IMG/VR virus record: IMGVR_UViG_3300033153_011007
Span: 1-38,295 of that record
Origin: a virus
Reading direction: 5' to 3' (one strand)
Length of the DNA stretch: 38,295 nt
A model generated the notes under the pieces. That model was given only the letters and a program-made list of their open reading frames with translations. It had not been told where the DNA came from and did no database searches. Made by a program: the position numbers and the translations under genes. Positions 6,776-13,339 of this stretch are shown in pieces; the stretch's first letter is position 1; every line of letters starts with the position of its first letter.

Positions 6776-6935
6776 TTTTTTTATCTTTAATTATCTTTAA
6801 ACAATCGTCTGATAATATCATATAAACTGCTTCTAATTTATATTTATCTTTCATTTGCATTTTATATTCCGGACTGCATAAAAGTGCATTAATTAATCTC
6901 ATCCAGTATCTGTTAATTTTTAGTTTATTTTCCAT
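6768..6935 (-). CDS. Hypothetical 55-aa protein
   Basis: The gene starts with ATG at 6935, 11 nt inside the 3' end of the helicase gene, with AAGGAG about 10 nt upstream. The product is basic and mostly helical (KLKINRYWMRLINALL, then EAVYMILSDDCLKIIK). No family is recognised. The strong ribosome site and overlap with the helicase support a real, coupled gene. Confidence 0.6.
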   Translation of the reverse strand: MENKLKINRYWMRLINALLCSPEYKMQMKDKYKLEAVYMILSDDCLKIIKDKKNG

Positions 6936-8565
6936 CTTTATAAAACTCCTTATAATTTTTTATAGTCCCCCCGATTAATCCATCGGCAGTTTCTTTTTTC
7001 TTTTCTAAGTTTTTCAATATTTCACTATCAATTGTTGGCTTTAATTTCCCGGATTTAACATCTTCAATCCATGATACAAAATCAACAATTATCATATTAT
7101 TTTTAAGTCCTTGTCTAAAAAGTCTTGCCTCAATTTGATAATTATCCTTGTAGCTGTATGACCTTGAAAAGAAATACATATGCCTGCAATTTTTTTGAAG
7201 ACCATCAATGCCAATTCCTGCAGCTGATTGTAAAATAATAAAATCATTATCACCTGTTGAAAATTCCTGTCTGGCCTCTTCTCTTTTATCAGGTTTTACG
7301 CGGCCGCAAATAATACCAACTTTAAAACCCATATCAGATAACATGCCATATATACTATATATGTCTTGAATAAAACTGGCAACGATAACAGCTTTTATTT
7401 TTTTATTGAGATGATTTTCTCGGATGTAATCTTTTAATGCATATAATTTACATTCAGATAATGGCTGGTTTCCGATGCGTTTACCGGCCTCGTTTTTTAA
7501 AATAATACTGCCACTTGTAATTTGTCTTAAATAATTTATCTGAGTGACTTTGTGGACTGATGTTATTTCAGTGTTTTCAAGAATCAGTATTGATTTTTTT
7601 AACATATCAATATATGATTCTCTATCATCGCCTGTTAAAACTACATCAATTTTTTGATAAATTTTCTCAGGCATATCTAAACAGTTTTCAATTTTTACAG
7701 TCTGGCTCATACTAGAAATAACTTTTTTCAATTCATTGCGTTTATTAGATAGTAATATTCGCCTAAACCCTGTGTAATCTTTTCGTGTAAATGTTTCTAA
7801 ATATCGCCAATAACTTTTACCAAAATTTAAACCAATATCTAAAAATGTAATTACAGAATAAACATCTTGTGGTTTATCAAATGGAGTTCCTGACATTGCC
7901 CACCTGGACTTAAATAGATGTGCATTTTTTAAAAGCTTCTTAGTAGTTTTATTTTTAAAATTTCCTATTTTGTGACATTCATCCAGGATACAGACTGTAA
8001 AATTTTTTAAAAGTATTGCCTGCCATATCTCATCGTTTAATAATGACTCATAATTTATAATATATATATGTGCATAGCGAGATAATTCTTTTAATTTATT
8101 TTTTTTATCGCCTGTTATAATTACATAAGTAAAATTTGTATATTGTTCTATCTGTTCTGCAATAGTTGTGAATACGTTTTTAGGACAGACATAAAGAACC
8201 GTCTGTCTGGGTTTAAGGCGGATCCGAATCATTTCTAAAATCGCTAAAGTTTTACCGGTTCCGGTATCAAAAAATAAACCTCCGTATCTAGCATTAATGA
8301 AGCGTTTTATAAATCCCTTTTGATGAAGAAAAAGGAAATCTCTGATTTCATCAATATTATTATCTGGAATTTTTCGTTTTTTATATTTCTGTGCTTCAAA
8401 AATTTTGTCTTGAATTTTATTTAAATCGATTATATCAGAGTATCCTGCAAATTCCTGGACATCGCAATTATAAAGATATTTATTAATGCCATTGATTTTA
8501 ATTTGAGATAAAAGCATTTCTTCTTTAGCGTCAATTATTTGCAATATGTTTGTAATTGTAGGCAT
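6925..8565 (-). CDS. SNF2-like superfamily 2 DNA helicase/translocase
   Basis: This 546-aa protein carries a full set of SF2 motifs: Walker A DTGTGKT (100-106), motif II DECH (195-198), motif III SGTP (225-228), and a late block with QSAAGIGIDGLQ and ARLFRQG that matches motifs V and VI of SNF2-type enzymes. It resembles the short phage SNF2/DEAD-type helicases found in replication and recombination clusters, without accessory chromatin-type domains. It is expected to translocate on double-stranded DNA, perhaps to remodel replication or recombination intermediates together with the VRR-NUC nuclease and SSB-like protein encoded upstream. Confidence 0.85.
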   Translation of the reverse strand: MPTITNILQIIDAKEEMLLSQIKINGINKYLYNCDVQEFAGYSDIIDLNKIQDKIFEAQKYKKRKIPDNNIDEIRDFLFLHQKGFIKRFINARYGGLFFDTGTGKTLAILEMIRIRLKPRQTVLYVCPKNVFTTIAEQIEQYTNFTYVIITGDKKNKLKELSRYAHIYIINYESLLNDEIWQAILLKNFTVCILDECHKIGNFKNKTTKKLLKNAHLFKSRWAMSGTPFDKPQDVYSVITFLDIGLNFGKSYWRYLETFTRKDYTGFRRILLSNKRNELKKVISSMSQTVKIENCLDMPEKIYQKIDVVLTGDDRESYIDMLKKSILILENTEITSVHKVTQINYLRQITSGSIILKNEAGKRIGNQPLSECKLYALKDYIRENHLNKKIKAVIVASFIQDIYSIYGMLSDMGFKVGIICGRVKPDKREEARQEFSTGDNDFIILQSAAGIGIDGLQKNCRHMYFFSRSYSYKDNYQIEARLFRQGLKNNMIIVDFVSWIEDVKSGKLKPTIDSEILKNLEKKKETADGLIGGTIKNYKEFYKDGK

Positions 8566-8569
8566 TTAT

Positions 8570-8635
8570 CTAAAATGTATAGTACTCCCGCGAGTATTCT
8601 TTATTTGTTTTTGATCCGTAAATAGATAAACCCAT
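8570..8635 (-). CDS. Possible 21-aa leader or micro-ORF before the helicase
   Basis: The ORF has a plausible ribosome site (GAGG about 9 nt before ATG at 8635) and ends 4 nt before the helicase ATG. The helicase itself has no good Shine-Dalgarno site, so coupling through this ORF would make sense. A small hairpin (TACTC/GAGTA) lies within it. The start (MGLSIYGSKTNKEYS) faintly resembles the N-termini of longer phage proteins, so it could be a truncated remnant. Confidence 0.35.
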   Translation of the reverse strand: MGLSIYGSKTNKEYSREYYTF

Positions 8636-8651
8636 ATTAATTAAACCTCGT

Positions 8652-8948
8652 TCAATTATTTACTTTCATCATTTCATATCTGTTTATATCTTTTGCGAGT
8701 GAATAAACTTTGCTTTTTATAGAATCGGTATTACAATTTTCTACTCGCATATATTTAATTGTTTTAATTTCCTGTTTATTCCATCCGAGTGCGACAGGCA
8801 AGTCATAACCATTTTCATTAATCTTTAAACTGATATACATTAGAAGTACATTTATAATTCTTTTTTCCTGTTTTTTTATTTTATCTAGCTCGGGAAAAAT
8901 AATGCTAACAGAATCATCTACACCTTCAGTAGTTACTATATTACTCAT
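8652..8948 (-). CDS. Hypothetical 98-aa protein
   Basis: The gene begins immediately after the stop of the 85-aa gene upstream (no gap), so it is in the same operon and probably coupled. The protein is soluble and mainly helical, with a basic central part (KQEKRIINVLLMYISLKI). A segment around residues 55-72 (LPVALGWNKQEIKTIKYMR) might be a weak helix-turn-helix, but I would not assign it. No family is recognised. Confidence 0.6.
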   Translation of the reverse strand: MSNIVTTEGVDDSVSIIFPELDKIKKQEKRIINVLLMYISLKINENGYDLPVALGWNKQEIKTIKYMRVENCNTDSIKSKVYSLAKDINRYEMMKVNN

Positions 8949-9206
8949 TTAGTCTTGGATCCCAGAATCAATAGTTATAAGTTTGATATCATGCAACATA
9001 ATTTTAATATTTTTTAAAACAGCAAACGCAATAAAACACTCAATATACAATGTCCTATTTATAAAATCAGTAGGCACTATTGTTTCCCATAGCATATCAG
9101 AAATAGAATATTCAAGTCTCTGATGTTTTAAACAACATTTACATGTTTGACCATTTGATAATATTCTTATTGCATTTAATTTTTGTAATTTTATTTGCCA
9201 CGTCAT
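8949..9206 (-). CDS. Hypothetical 85-aa protein
   Basis: The start is ATG at 9206 with a weak AAAGAG ribosome site about 7 nt upstream. It holds a CKCC pair followed by LKH near residues 23-29, which could bind a metal but lacks the second half of a zinc finger. It has no clear membrane segment. It lies between the 83-aa gene and the 98-aa gene in the replication operon. The function is unknown. Confidence 0.55.
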   Translation of the reverse strand: MTWQIKLQKLNAIRILSNGQTCKCCLKHQRLEYSISDMLWETIVPTDFINRTLYIECFIAFAVLKNIKIMLHDIKLITIDSGIQD

Positions 9207-9242
9207 AATATTTCTCTTTATCCCTCGTCTTAAATTCCAGAA

Positions 9243-9494
9243 TCATAGATCCGACATCTCAAAACCAGTTATTTCCTGAAATAGATCCTTATCAATTCTT
9301 CTACCTAAATATTCACATAGATAAATAAATATAATTTTAAAACCCACTTCTTCAATTGGAACATATTTACCGCTATCAAAAAAACAGACCTCTTTTGTTC
9401 CATCAGTGTAGATATAGTAAGTGCAATATTTATTTTCATCCATCCACAACCAAAAATTATGTTCGGAAGTTTTATCTTTAAATATCGTATCCAT
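9243..9494 (-). CDS. Hypothetical 83-aa protein
   Basis: This is a small acidic, aromatic-rich protein (HNFWLWMDENKYCTYYIY near the N-terminus). It begins 4 nt after the stop of the VRR-NUC nuclease gene and belongs to the same operon. No motif or family is recognised. Confidence 0.6.
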   Translation of the reverse strand: MDTIFKDKTSEHNFWLWMDENKYCTYYIYTDGTKEVCFFDSGKYVPIEEVGFKIIFIYLCEYLGRRIDKDLFQEITGFEMSDL

Positions 9495-9498
9495 TTTT

Positions 9499-9813
9499 TT
9501 ATTTATTTATTTCCAGTAAGATTTTTTCAATTTCTTCTGCTATATTTCTATTTACATTATACCATGTGAATTTATTTTTTTTTCTGTTAGGATACCAGCA
9601 GCATCCACCAAAGGTTTTTAGAAATCTTTCTTGTAACTCAGTAAGTTTTCCTGATGCTTTAACCTCTATAAAAATATTTGATAAATCATATCGAATCATC
9701 AAGTCGCTGATTCCGGCTGGTTGATATGGCCCAGCTTCTAATCTGATAACAGGTATTTTATAATTTAATAATACTGTTTTTAGTTTTTTAATCCAATATT
9801 TTTGATTTTTCAT
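9499..9813 (-). CDS. VRR-NUC family nuclease
   Basis: This 104-aa protein belongs to the PD-(D/E)XK superfamily. PAGISDL (residues 32-38) supplies the first acidic residue, Asp37, and IFIEVK (47-52) supplies the E-x-K pair Glu50/Lys52. LTELQERFL follows with the usual Gln. This order is typical of the stand-alone VRR-NUC domains common in phage replication operons, thought to cut branched DNA such as Holliday or flap structures. I use the ATG at 9813, with GGAA about 8 nt upstream, rather than an upstream in-frame TTG at 9837. It lies in the same operon as the SSB-like and SNF2-like genes. Confidence 0.85.
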   Translation of the reverse strand: MKNQKYWIKKLKTVLLNYKIPVIRLEAGPYQPAGISDLMIRYDLSNIFIEVKASGKLTELQERFLKTFGGCCWYPNRKKNKFTWYNVNRNIAEEIEKILLEINK

Positions 9814-9969
9814 AATTACAATTCCAGCAAGGGGCAAGTTACTAATATAAAAACTTTGATCACAATGATTATATTTTCACAAGCCCCCATCTTTTATTTT
9901 TAAAAGGATTCAGGGCGCATCCTTTCCCGTTTTTGAACTGAATAGGGAAACAGTATTAGAAATTAAAAT

Positions 9970-10854
9970 TTAAAAAGGAAGGTCGTCTTCAGTTAACTCA
10001 TTTTCATTATTGACATTTTCGAGTATCTGTTTCGTTTCATTGCCTGTCATTGGCGGCAACTGCTTTGGCTCATCGTATTCGATAGCATCATTAGAAACAA
10101 GTATCCGATTTTCGGTTGCTGAGACTTCTTCAAGATGTTCTTTTTTTAATTCTTGAATCATGTTCCCGAATTTTTCAGCAAATTCTTTTTCCTTGCAGGT
10201 ATTAGCACCTTGAATGATTTTAAATGTCGGTTTAAAATATTTTTGACCATCATCATTGACAGCTTGTTCAAGTGATAATTCCAGAAAATTTGTAGAGATG
10301 TGTCTTGAATGCATTCGTAAAATTTTCCTTGCTGATTCAAATGAATGCCATGCACTGGAGCCGAATGAAAAGATTATATTTTCTTTTCCATTTTGCCAAC
10401 CTTTTATGCGGCCAATTATCCAACATCTATTGCTTAGTTGTCTGTATTTTTCAGGATCTTTAATCCAATCTATCAGATTTGCATTTCTAAAACTGCCCAA
10501 TGATTTTTGTTTTTTGCCGAATGGTGACATTAAAGTTCTGGCAACGGGAAGTGCATCATCATCAGTCCACTGTTCGCGGTCTTTCTCGGAGAGAATTCCT
10601 TTTGTTAGACTAATTGAGGGATGAGCGTAAAGAGCAACCATTTTAATTGGTTGAGTGAGTTTTGTTTCTTCATTTGTATCAATATTAACTAATATCAACT
10701 CATTCAAATCGGCCCTTACAAAAGCCCCGAATCGTTTAAAATATTTTTGACGAAATTCAATTCCTCCCTCGACGGTTTCATCGTCCTGATTCCAGGTTTC
10801 AATTTCCGGTAGTTTTTGATTCTGTTTAGTGTTTTTTGTTGTTTGCTTTGTCAT
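9970..10854 (-). CDS. SSB-like single-stranded DNA-binding protein with acidic C-terminal tip
   Basis: This 294-aa protein has a lysine/glutamine-rich N-terminus and a central region with mixed beta-type sequence. It ends in an acidic disordered tail finishing with EDDLPF. That tip matches the conserved C-terminus of bacterial SSB (DDDIPF type), which recruits replication and repair partners. The body does not clearly show a canonical OB fold by eye, so this may be a phage-specific DNA-binding protein that copies the SSB docking tip. AAAGG lies 8 nt before the ATG. The context (nuclease, helicase, DUF1351-like gene) supports a role in replication or recombination. Confidence 0.65.
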   Translation of the reverse strand: MTKQTTKNTKQNQKLPEIETWNQDDETVEGGIEFRQKYFKRFGAFVRADLNELILVNIDTNEETKLTQPIKMVALYAHPSISLTKGILSEKDREQWTDDDALPVARTLMSPFGKKQKSLGSFRNANLIDWIKDPEKYRQLSNRCWIIGRIKGWQNGKENIIFSFGSSAWHSFESARKILRMHSRHISTNFLELSLEQAVNDDGQKYFKPTFKIIQGANTCKEKEFAEKFGNMIQELKKEHLEEVSATENRILVSNDAIEYDEPKQLPPMTGNETKQILENVNNENELTEDDLPF

Positions 10855-10947
10855 TGTTTTTACCTTTGTTGTTTTTTTTGTTATTTTTGTTATTGTTTAA
10901 ATTTACATTATTAAATAATGCCAGTTAATTTTTATTTTGATTTGATT

Positions 10948-11148
10948 TTAAATATTTTTTATTTCCGGATCATCCTGATTATTTTTCAATCTTTTAACGG
11001 CTTCTTCTAATCCTTCAATTATCGATTTTCTTTCTGCATTAGAAATATAATTAGATGTTCCTGGTGAATAAAAAGGAAAAATGAGTAAAACAAAACCATA
11101 GCCCTTGATTTCATTATCAATATATTTTGCAAACAGTCCATTTTTTAT
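10948..11148 (-). CDS. Small conserved-looking phage protein without a normal start codon
   Basis: A frame ending with TAA at 10948 encodes a coherent sequence: GYGFVLLIFPF, then NYISNAERKSIIEGLEEAVKRL. This pattern (hydrophobic strand, Y-(V/I)-SNA-x-R, helix) is one I recall from small phage proteins of unknown function. There is no in-frame ATG, GTG or TTG. Options are a non-standard start (CTG at 11136, with AAGGA 11 nt upstream), a -1 ribosomal frameshift from the 128-aa gene upstream at an A-AAA-AAA run (11175-11169) giving a fusion of about 199 aa, or a one-base sequencing error near an out-of-frame ATG at 11141. The start coordinate given is only the approximate edge. Confidence 0.5.
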   Translation of the reverse strand: MKNGLFAKYIDNEIKGYGFVLLIFPFYSPGTSNYISNAERKSIIEGLEEAVKRLKNNQDDPEIKNI

Positions 11149-11159
11149 CCTTTTTAATT

Positions 11160-11546
11160 TTATTTCCTTTTTTTTGTAATTTTAACAACTGGTTTATTAT
11201 AAACATTAATAAGTTTTTTCTCAATTAAATTTTTGGAAATTTCAGAATCTATTTCTTTTAGAATAGAATTTAGTTTTCTTCCATCACTATACCCAAAGCC
11301 CGCTAAAATATCTAATAGCTCTCGGCGTTGTTCGGTATCTTTGTTTCCGCCTGCAATAGATATTATATTTTCATAACTGAATTTAACATTAGAGTCTTCC
11401 AGTGACATTTTTTCTACTCCGGAATCGATGGCATCGGCAACAAGTGAATCCTCAGACTCTCTTTGTAGTTTTTTCAAATCTTTAAGAATTGATTCAACCT
11501 CTTTAATTTTTTCTAACAGTTCAAAATATTCATTCAATTTTTCCAT
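11160..11546 (-). CDS. Hypothetical 128-aa phage protein
   Basis: The protein has an N-terminal coiled-coil-like region (residues 1-32, with KIKEVESILKDLKKLQ), an acidic middle, and a basic C-terminus (KPVVKITKKRK). No domain is recognised. Its last codons contain eight A residues, and the start-less small ORF follows in the -1 frame. It lies between the DUF1351-like and SSB-like genes in the early operon, so it may assist recombination, but this is context only. Confidence 0.6.
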   Translation of the reverse strand: MEKLNEYFELLEKIKEVESILKDLKKLQRESEDSLVADAIDSGVEKMSLEDSNVKFSYENIISIAGGNKDTEQRRELLDILAGFGYSDGRKLNSILKEIDSEISKNLIEKKLINVYNKPVVKITKKRK

Positions 11547-11608
11547 TTTTAGTCCTCTATATAAAAATTTTCTTTGAATTTATCAGTATTGAAAATATTC
11601 TTATTTAT

Positions 11609-12178
11609 TTACACCCCCGCTTCACGCTCTTCCCATTTTAATTTAACGCCTGGAATTTTTTTACCGGCTTTAAAGTCAGCCTTTACTTTTGACTCGTTTA
11701 AAATTAAATATTCAATGGGGATTTTTTTTAAATCATATTCTACAATAACAGGAACTTTATATTTTCTGATGGCACTTACTATCGGTTCAGGTTTTTGAAT
11801 AATTGTTTTCGCAGAATTTAAAACTGAATCAATATCATTTGCTTTTTCAAGTAGTTCTTTTTTACGCTGTTCTTCTTTTCCTTTTAAATATACAGATTTT
11901 TTTCTTGTTAGTTTTCTGCTTGAGTCATCGAGTGGCGATTCGATACCGTTAGAAAAATCTTTTATTTCATCAACCTTGGCTTTGTAAGGCGCTATTAATA
12001 TTTTTTTTCGGTTTTGAATTTGTTTCAAATAGAAACGCAATTTAGAAATTAGGTCATCAGTAATCACAAGTTGCTCATCATTGTTAATTTCTAAATTATT
12101 GCATTGAGTTATACCAGATAAAATTTGTTCTCTGGAAATTCCCTCAAAAAATAAAATTTGTAGTTCCGCTTTATTCAT
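11609..12178 (-). CDS. DUF1351-like phage protein (recombination-associated)
   Basis: This 189-aa protein has a long basic, charged helical middle (about residues 60-125). Its C-terminal block, IPIEYLILNESKVKADFKAG followed by IPGV, resembles the end of DUF1351-type proteins that are common next to phage single-strand annealing genes. No RecT or Erf partner is visible here; the SSB-like gene two genes downstream is the nearest DNA-binding neighbour. The ribosome site is GAGGAAATATTAA before ATG. The role is assigned by resemblance and position only. Confidence 0.5.
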   Translation of the reverse strand: MNKAELQILFFEGISREQILSGITQCNNLEINNDEQLVITDDLISKLRFYLKQIQNRKKILIAPYKAKVDEIKDFSNGIESPLDDSSRKLTRKKSVYLKGKEEQRKKELLEKANDIDSVLNSAKTIIQKPEPIVSAIRKYKVPVIVEYDLKKIPIEYLILNESKVKADFKAGKKIPGVKLKWEEREAGV

Positions 12179-12203
12179 TTAATATTTCCTCATTATCCAT
12201 AAT

Positions 12204-12434
12204 TTATTTAAATTTTTCGATTTCTTTAAATTCTCTCGGTGGATTAGGCAATTGACCTGGCTGTATTTTGAATTCACGAAATAATGCTTCAGCTACTGCC
12301 AGATTATTTCGTGCACCGCGAATAGTATCAGTAGTCATTTGATAATTAAGTCCGTTATTTTTTGAAAATTCCAAAATGGACTTATATTTTTTTAAAATTA
12401 TATTTTTAATTTTTTCTGAATCTAGTTTTTCCAT
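12204..12434 (-). CDS. Small HTH protein, likely early autorepressor (Cro-like role)
   Basis: This short basic protein (76 aa from ATG 12434) has a helix-turn-helix-like stretch (SILEFSKNNGLNYQMTTDTIR, broken here to LEFSKNNGLNYQ plus MTTDTIRGAR). An alternative ATG at 12440 overlaps the -10 box and could not be on the mRNA. The promoter at 12468-12440 places the transcription start on or within a base of the ATG at 12434, so the mRNA would be leaderless, as with lambda cI. A perfect palindrome in the promoter spacer suggests self-repression. It is the first gene of the long early/replication operon. Confidence 0.6.
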   Translation of the reverse strand: MEKLDSEKIKNIILKKYKSILEFSKNNGLNYQMTTDTIRGARNNLAVAEALFREFKIQPGQLPNPPREFKEIEKFK

Positions 12435-12439
12435 GATCA

Positions 12440-12468
12440 TGTATACTACTATAGTAGTTTTTTGTCAA
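12440..12468 (-). promoter_or_regulatory. Early promoter (TTGACA-17-TATACA)
   Basis: The minus strand shows TTGACA (12468-12463), a 17-nt spacer and TATACA (12445-12440). The -35 box and spacing are consensus, and the -10 box matches at four positions. The predicted start of transcription is at 12433-12434, the first base of the HTH gene's second ATG. It is the only strong promoter seen between the terminators at 13.0 kb and the replication genes. Confidence 0.7.
12445..12458. promoter_or_regulatory. Operator-like perfect palindrome ACTACTATAGTAGT
   Basis: A 14-bp perfect palindrome fills the spacer of the early promoter up to the -10 box, where a bound repressor would block RNA polymerase. 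A copy with two mismatches occurs at 12734-12747 in front of the next gene upstream. Two matching sites in two promoter regions next to a small HTH gene suggest a shared regulator. Confidence 0.6.
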
Positions 12469-12472
12469 CCTT

Positions 12473-12497
12473 AAAAAATCCCGGTCAAAAGATCGGG
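12473..12497 (-). terminator. Rho-independent terminator after the 60-aa gene
   Basis: On the minus strand CCCGATC-TTTT-GACCGGG (12497-12480, one internal mismatch) is followed by A and then six T residues (12478-12473). It separates the 60-aa gene at 12517-12699 from the HTH gene and its own promoter. Confidence 0.6.
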
Positions 12498-12516
12498 CAA
12501 TTCTGAGATACTATTT

Positions 12517-12699
12517 CTAATTTGCTGCAATAATATAATCTGCAATTTCATCATAATCAACATTTTCCGGAATTTCATCAACCGGGTCAATCCCGCCGCA
12601 AAAATATTGATAAACTTCATCAGATGAAATAATAATGTCTTCAACTATTCCCGCCTCTTTGTGTTTTAAATATTCTATTATTCGTTCTTTTTTATTCAT
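12517..12699 (-). CDS. Hypothetical acidic 60-aa protein under its own operator
   Basis: I use ATG at 12699, with GGGGA about 6 nt upstream, rather than ATG at 12756, which lies upstream of the -10 box and operator-like site. The product is small and acidic (SDEVYQYF, then DYDEIADYIIAAN), with no recognised family. It is a single-gene unit: a promoter-like region with an operator copy lies in front and a terminator behind. Opposite regulation to the HTH gene, or a small inhibitor of it, would fit, but nothing in the protein shows this. Confidence 0.6.
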   Translation of the reverse strand: MNKKERIIEYLKHKEAGIVEDIIISSDEVYQYFCGGIDPVDEIPENVDYDEIADYIIAAN

Positions 12700-12723
12700 T
12701 TTTATCCCCGGTTTTCTTTTTAT

Positions 12724-12747
12724 ATTATATACGACGACAATAGTAGT
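12724..12747 (-). promoter_or_regulatory. Perfect -10 box with imperfect operator copy
   Basis: TATAAT lies at 12729-12724 on the minus strand, 24 bases before the ATG at 12699. No good -35 box is found 16-18 nt upstream. Directly upstream is ACGACAATAGTAGT (12734-12747, plus strand), matching the perfect palindrome at 12445-12458 in 12 of 14 positions. TTGACA also occurs at 12767-12762 but is too far from the -10 box. Confidence 0.45.
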
Positions 12748-12920
12748 ATATACCATGCAAATGTCAACCTGAAAATAAAAAAAATATACTATTTTAGAAA
12801 AAAATTCAATTTTATGGAAATTCCAAAATAGGTGTCCAGATAAGGGACGATGAATAAAAACGCCATGACGGGCATTAAAACGCCTTAATATTGTGTTTTT
12901 ATATCAGCTATTCTCCAGGT

Positions 12921-12943
12921 AAAAAAATACCCCGAATCCGGGG
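12921..12943 (-). terminator. Strong rho-independent terminator
   Basis: On the minus strand CCCCG-GATT-CGGGG (12943-12930) is followed by TATTTTTTT (12929-12921). It is the last of three terminator-like hairpins downstream of the lysis genes and separates late from early transcription. Confidence 0.85.
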
Positions 12944-12983
12944 CATCTTAATAAAATTCTATACCTAAAATAATTGTCTAATT

Positions 12984-13009
12984 AAAAATATTTGACAGAA
13001 TTTGTCAAA
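12984..13009 (-). terminator. Terminator-like hairpin TTTGACA/TGTCAAA
   Basis: A 7-bp inverted repeat (13009-13003 and 12997-12991, 5-nt loop) is followed on the minus strand by TATTTTT. It can also be read as a promoter (TTGACA, 16 nt, TTTAAT). With a terminator directly before and after it, I prefer the terminator reading. Confidence 0.4.
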
Positions 13010-13054
13010 AAAAACTCGCCAGGCAAAATGAAATCACAGGTAGCGTCCTGGCGA
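13007..13054 (-). terminator. Late-operon terminator
   Basis: On the minus strand TCGCCAGG (13054-13047) pairs with CCTGGCGA (13023-13016) across a 23-nt loop, followed by G and eight T residues (13014-13007). It lies about 57 bp after the last lysis gene. The rest of the 12757-13110 gap holds two more terminators and an AAAACGCC direct repeat near 12857-12884; I see no gene in it. Confidence 0.8.
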
Positions 13055-13110
13055 AATTGTGAACAAGGCTAAATATATTAATTCTTTTTGGATTTTAAAT
13101 ATATTCAGCT

Positions 13111-13338
13111 TTATTCTTTTTTCCGTTTTCCATTATAAAACGCGAGCCAGACAGATACAAAACCCAGATATCCAAGAACAAGAGTATCTGAAATCGGAAA
13201 ATTGATTTCTACTTTAAACATTCCAATAATAGCGAAGATTAATTTCAATACCAATATTAATGCTAAGATTGATAAAAATAAAAATAACCAAAAATATGGA
13301 GGATGGAATTTACCTTTTTTAAAAAAGAATTGTTTCAT
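13111..13338 (-). CDS. Putative holin (two-pass membrane protein, 75 aa)
   Basis: There are two hydrophobic segments, about residues 15-40 (YFWLFLFLSILALILVLKLIF) and 52-68 (TLVLGYLGFVSVWLAFY). The N-terminus is charged and the C-terminus is basic (NGKRKKE). This size and topology are usual for class II holins, which make holes in the inner membrane at lysis. It is the last gene of the late operon, with its ribosome site overlapping the stop of the lysin-like gene. No specific holin family is recognised, so the call rests on topology and position. Confidence 0.5.
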   Translation of the reverse strand: MKQFFFKKGKFHPPYFWLFLFLSILALILVLKLIFAIIGMFKVEINFPISDTLVLGYLGFVSVWLAFYNGKRKKE

Positions 13339-13339
13339 A

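Noticed and set aside
9897-9950. Hairpins AAAGGAT/ATCCTTT and TTTCCC/GGGAAA upstream of the VRR-NUC gene
   Set aside because: They overlap one another, lack a T run on the minus strand, and give no clear terminator or operator; left unassigned.
12987-13008. Promoter reading TTGACA-16-TTTAAT on the minus strand
   Set aside because: It coincides with a hairpin plus T run between two other terminators, and any RNA would meet a strong terminator within about 60 nt and drive no gene.
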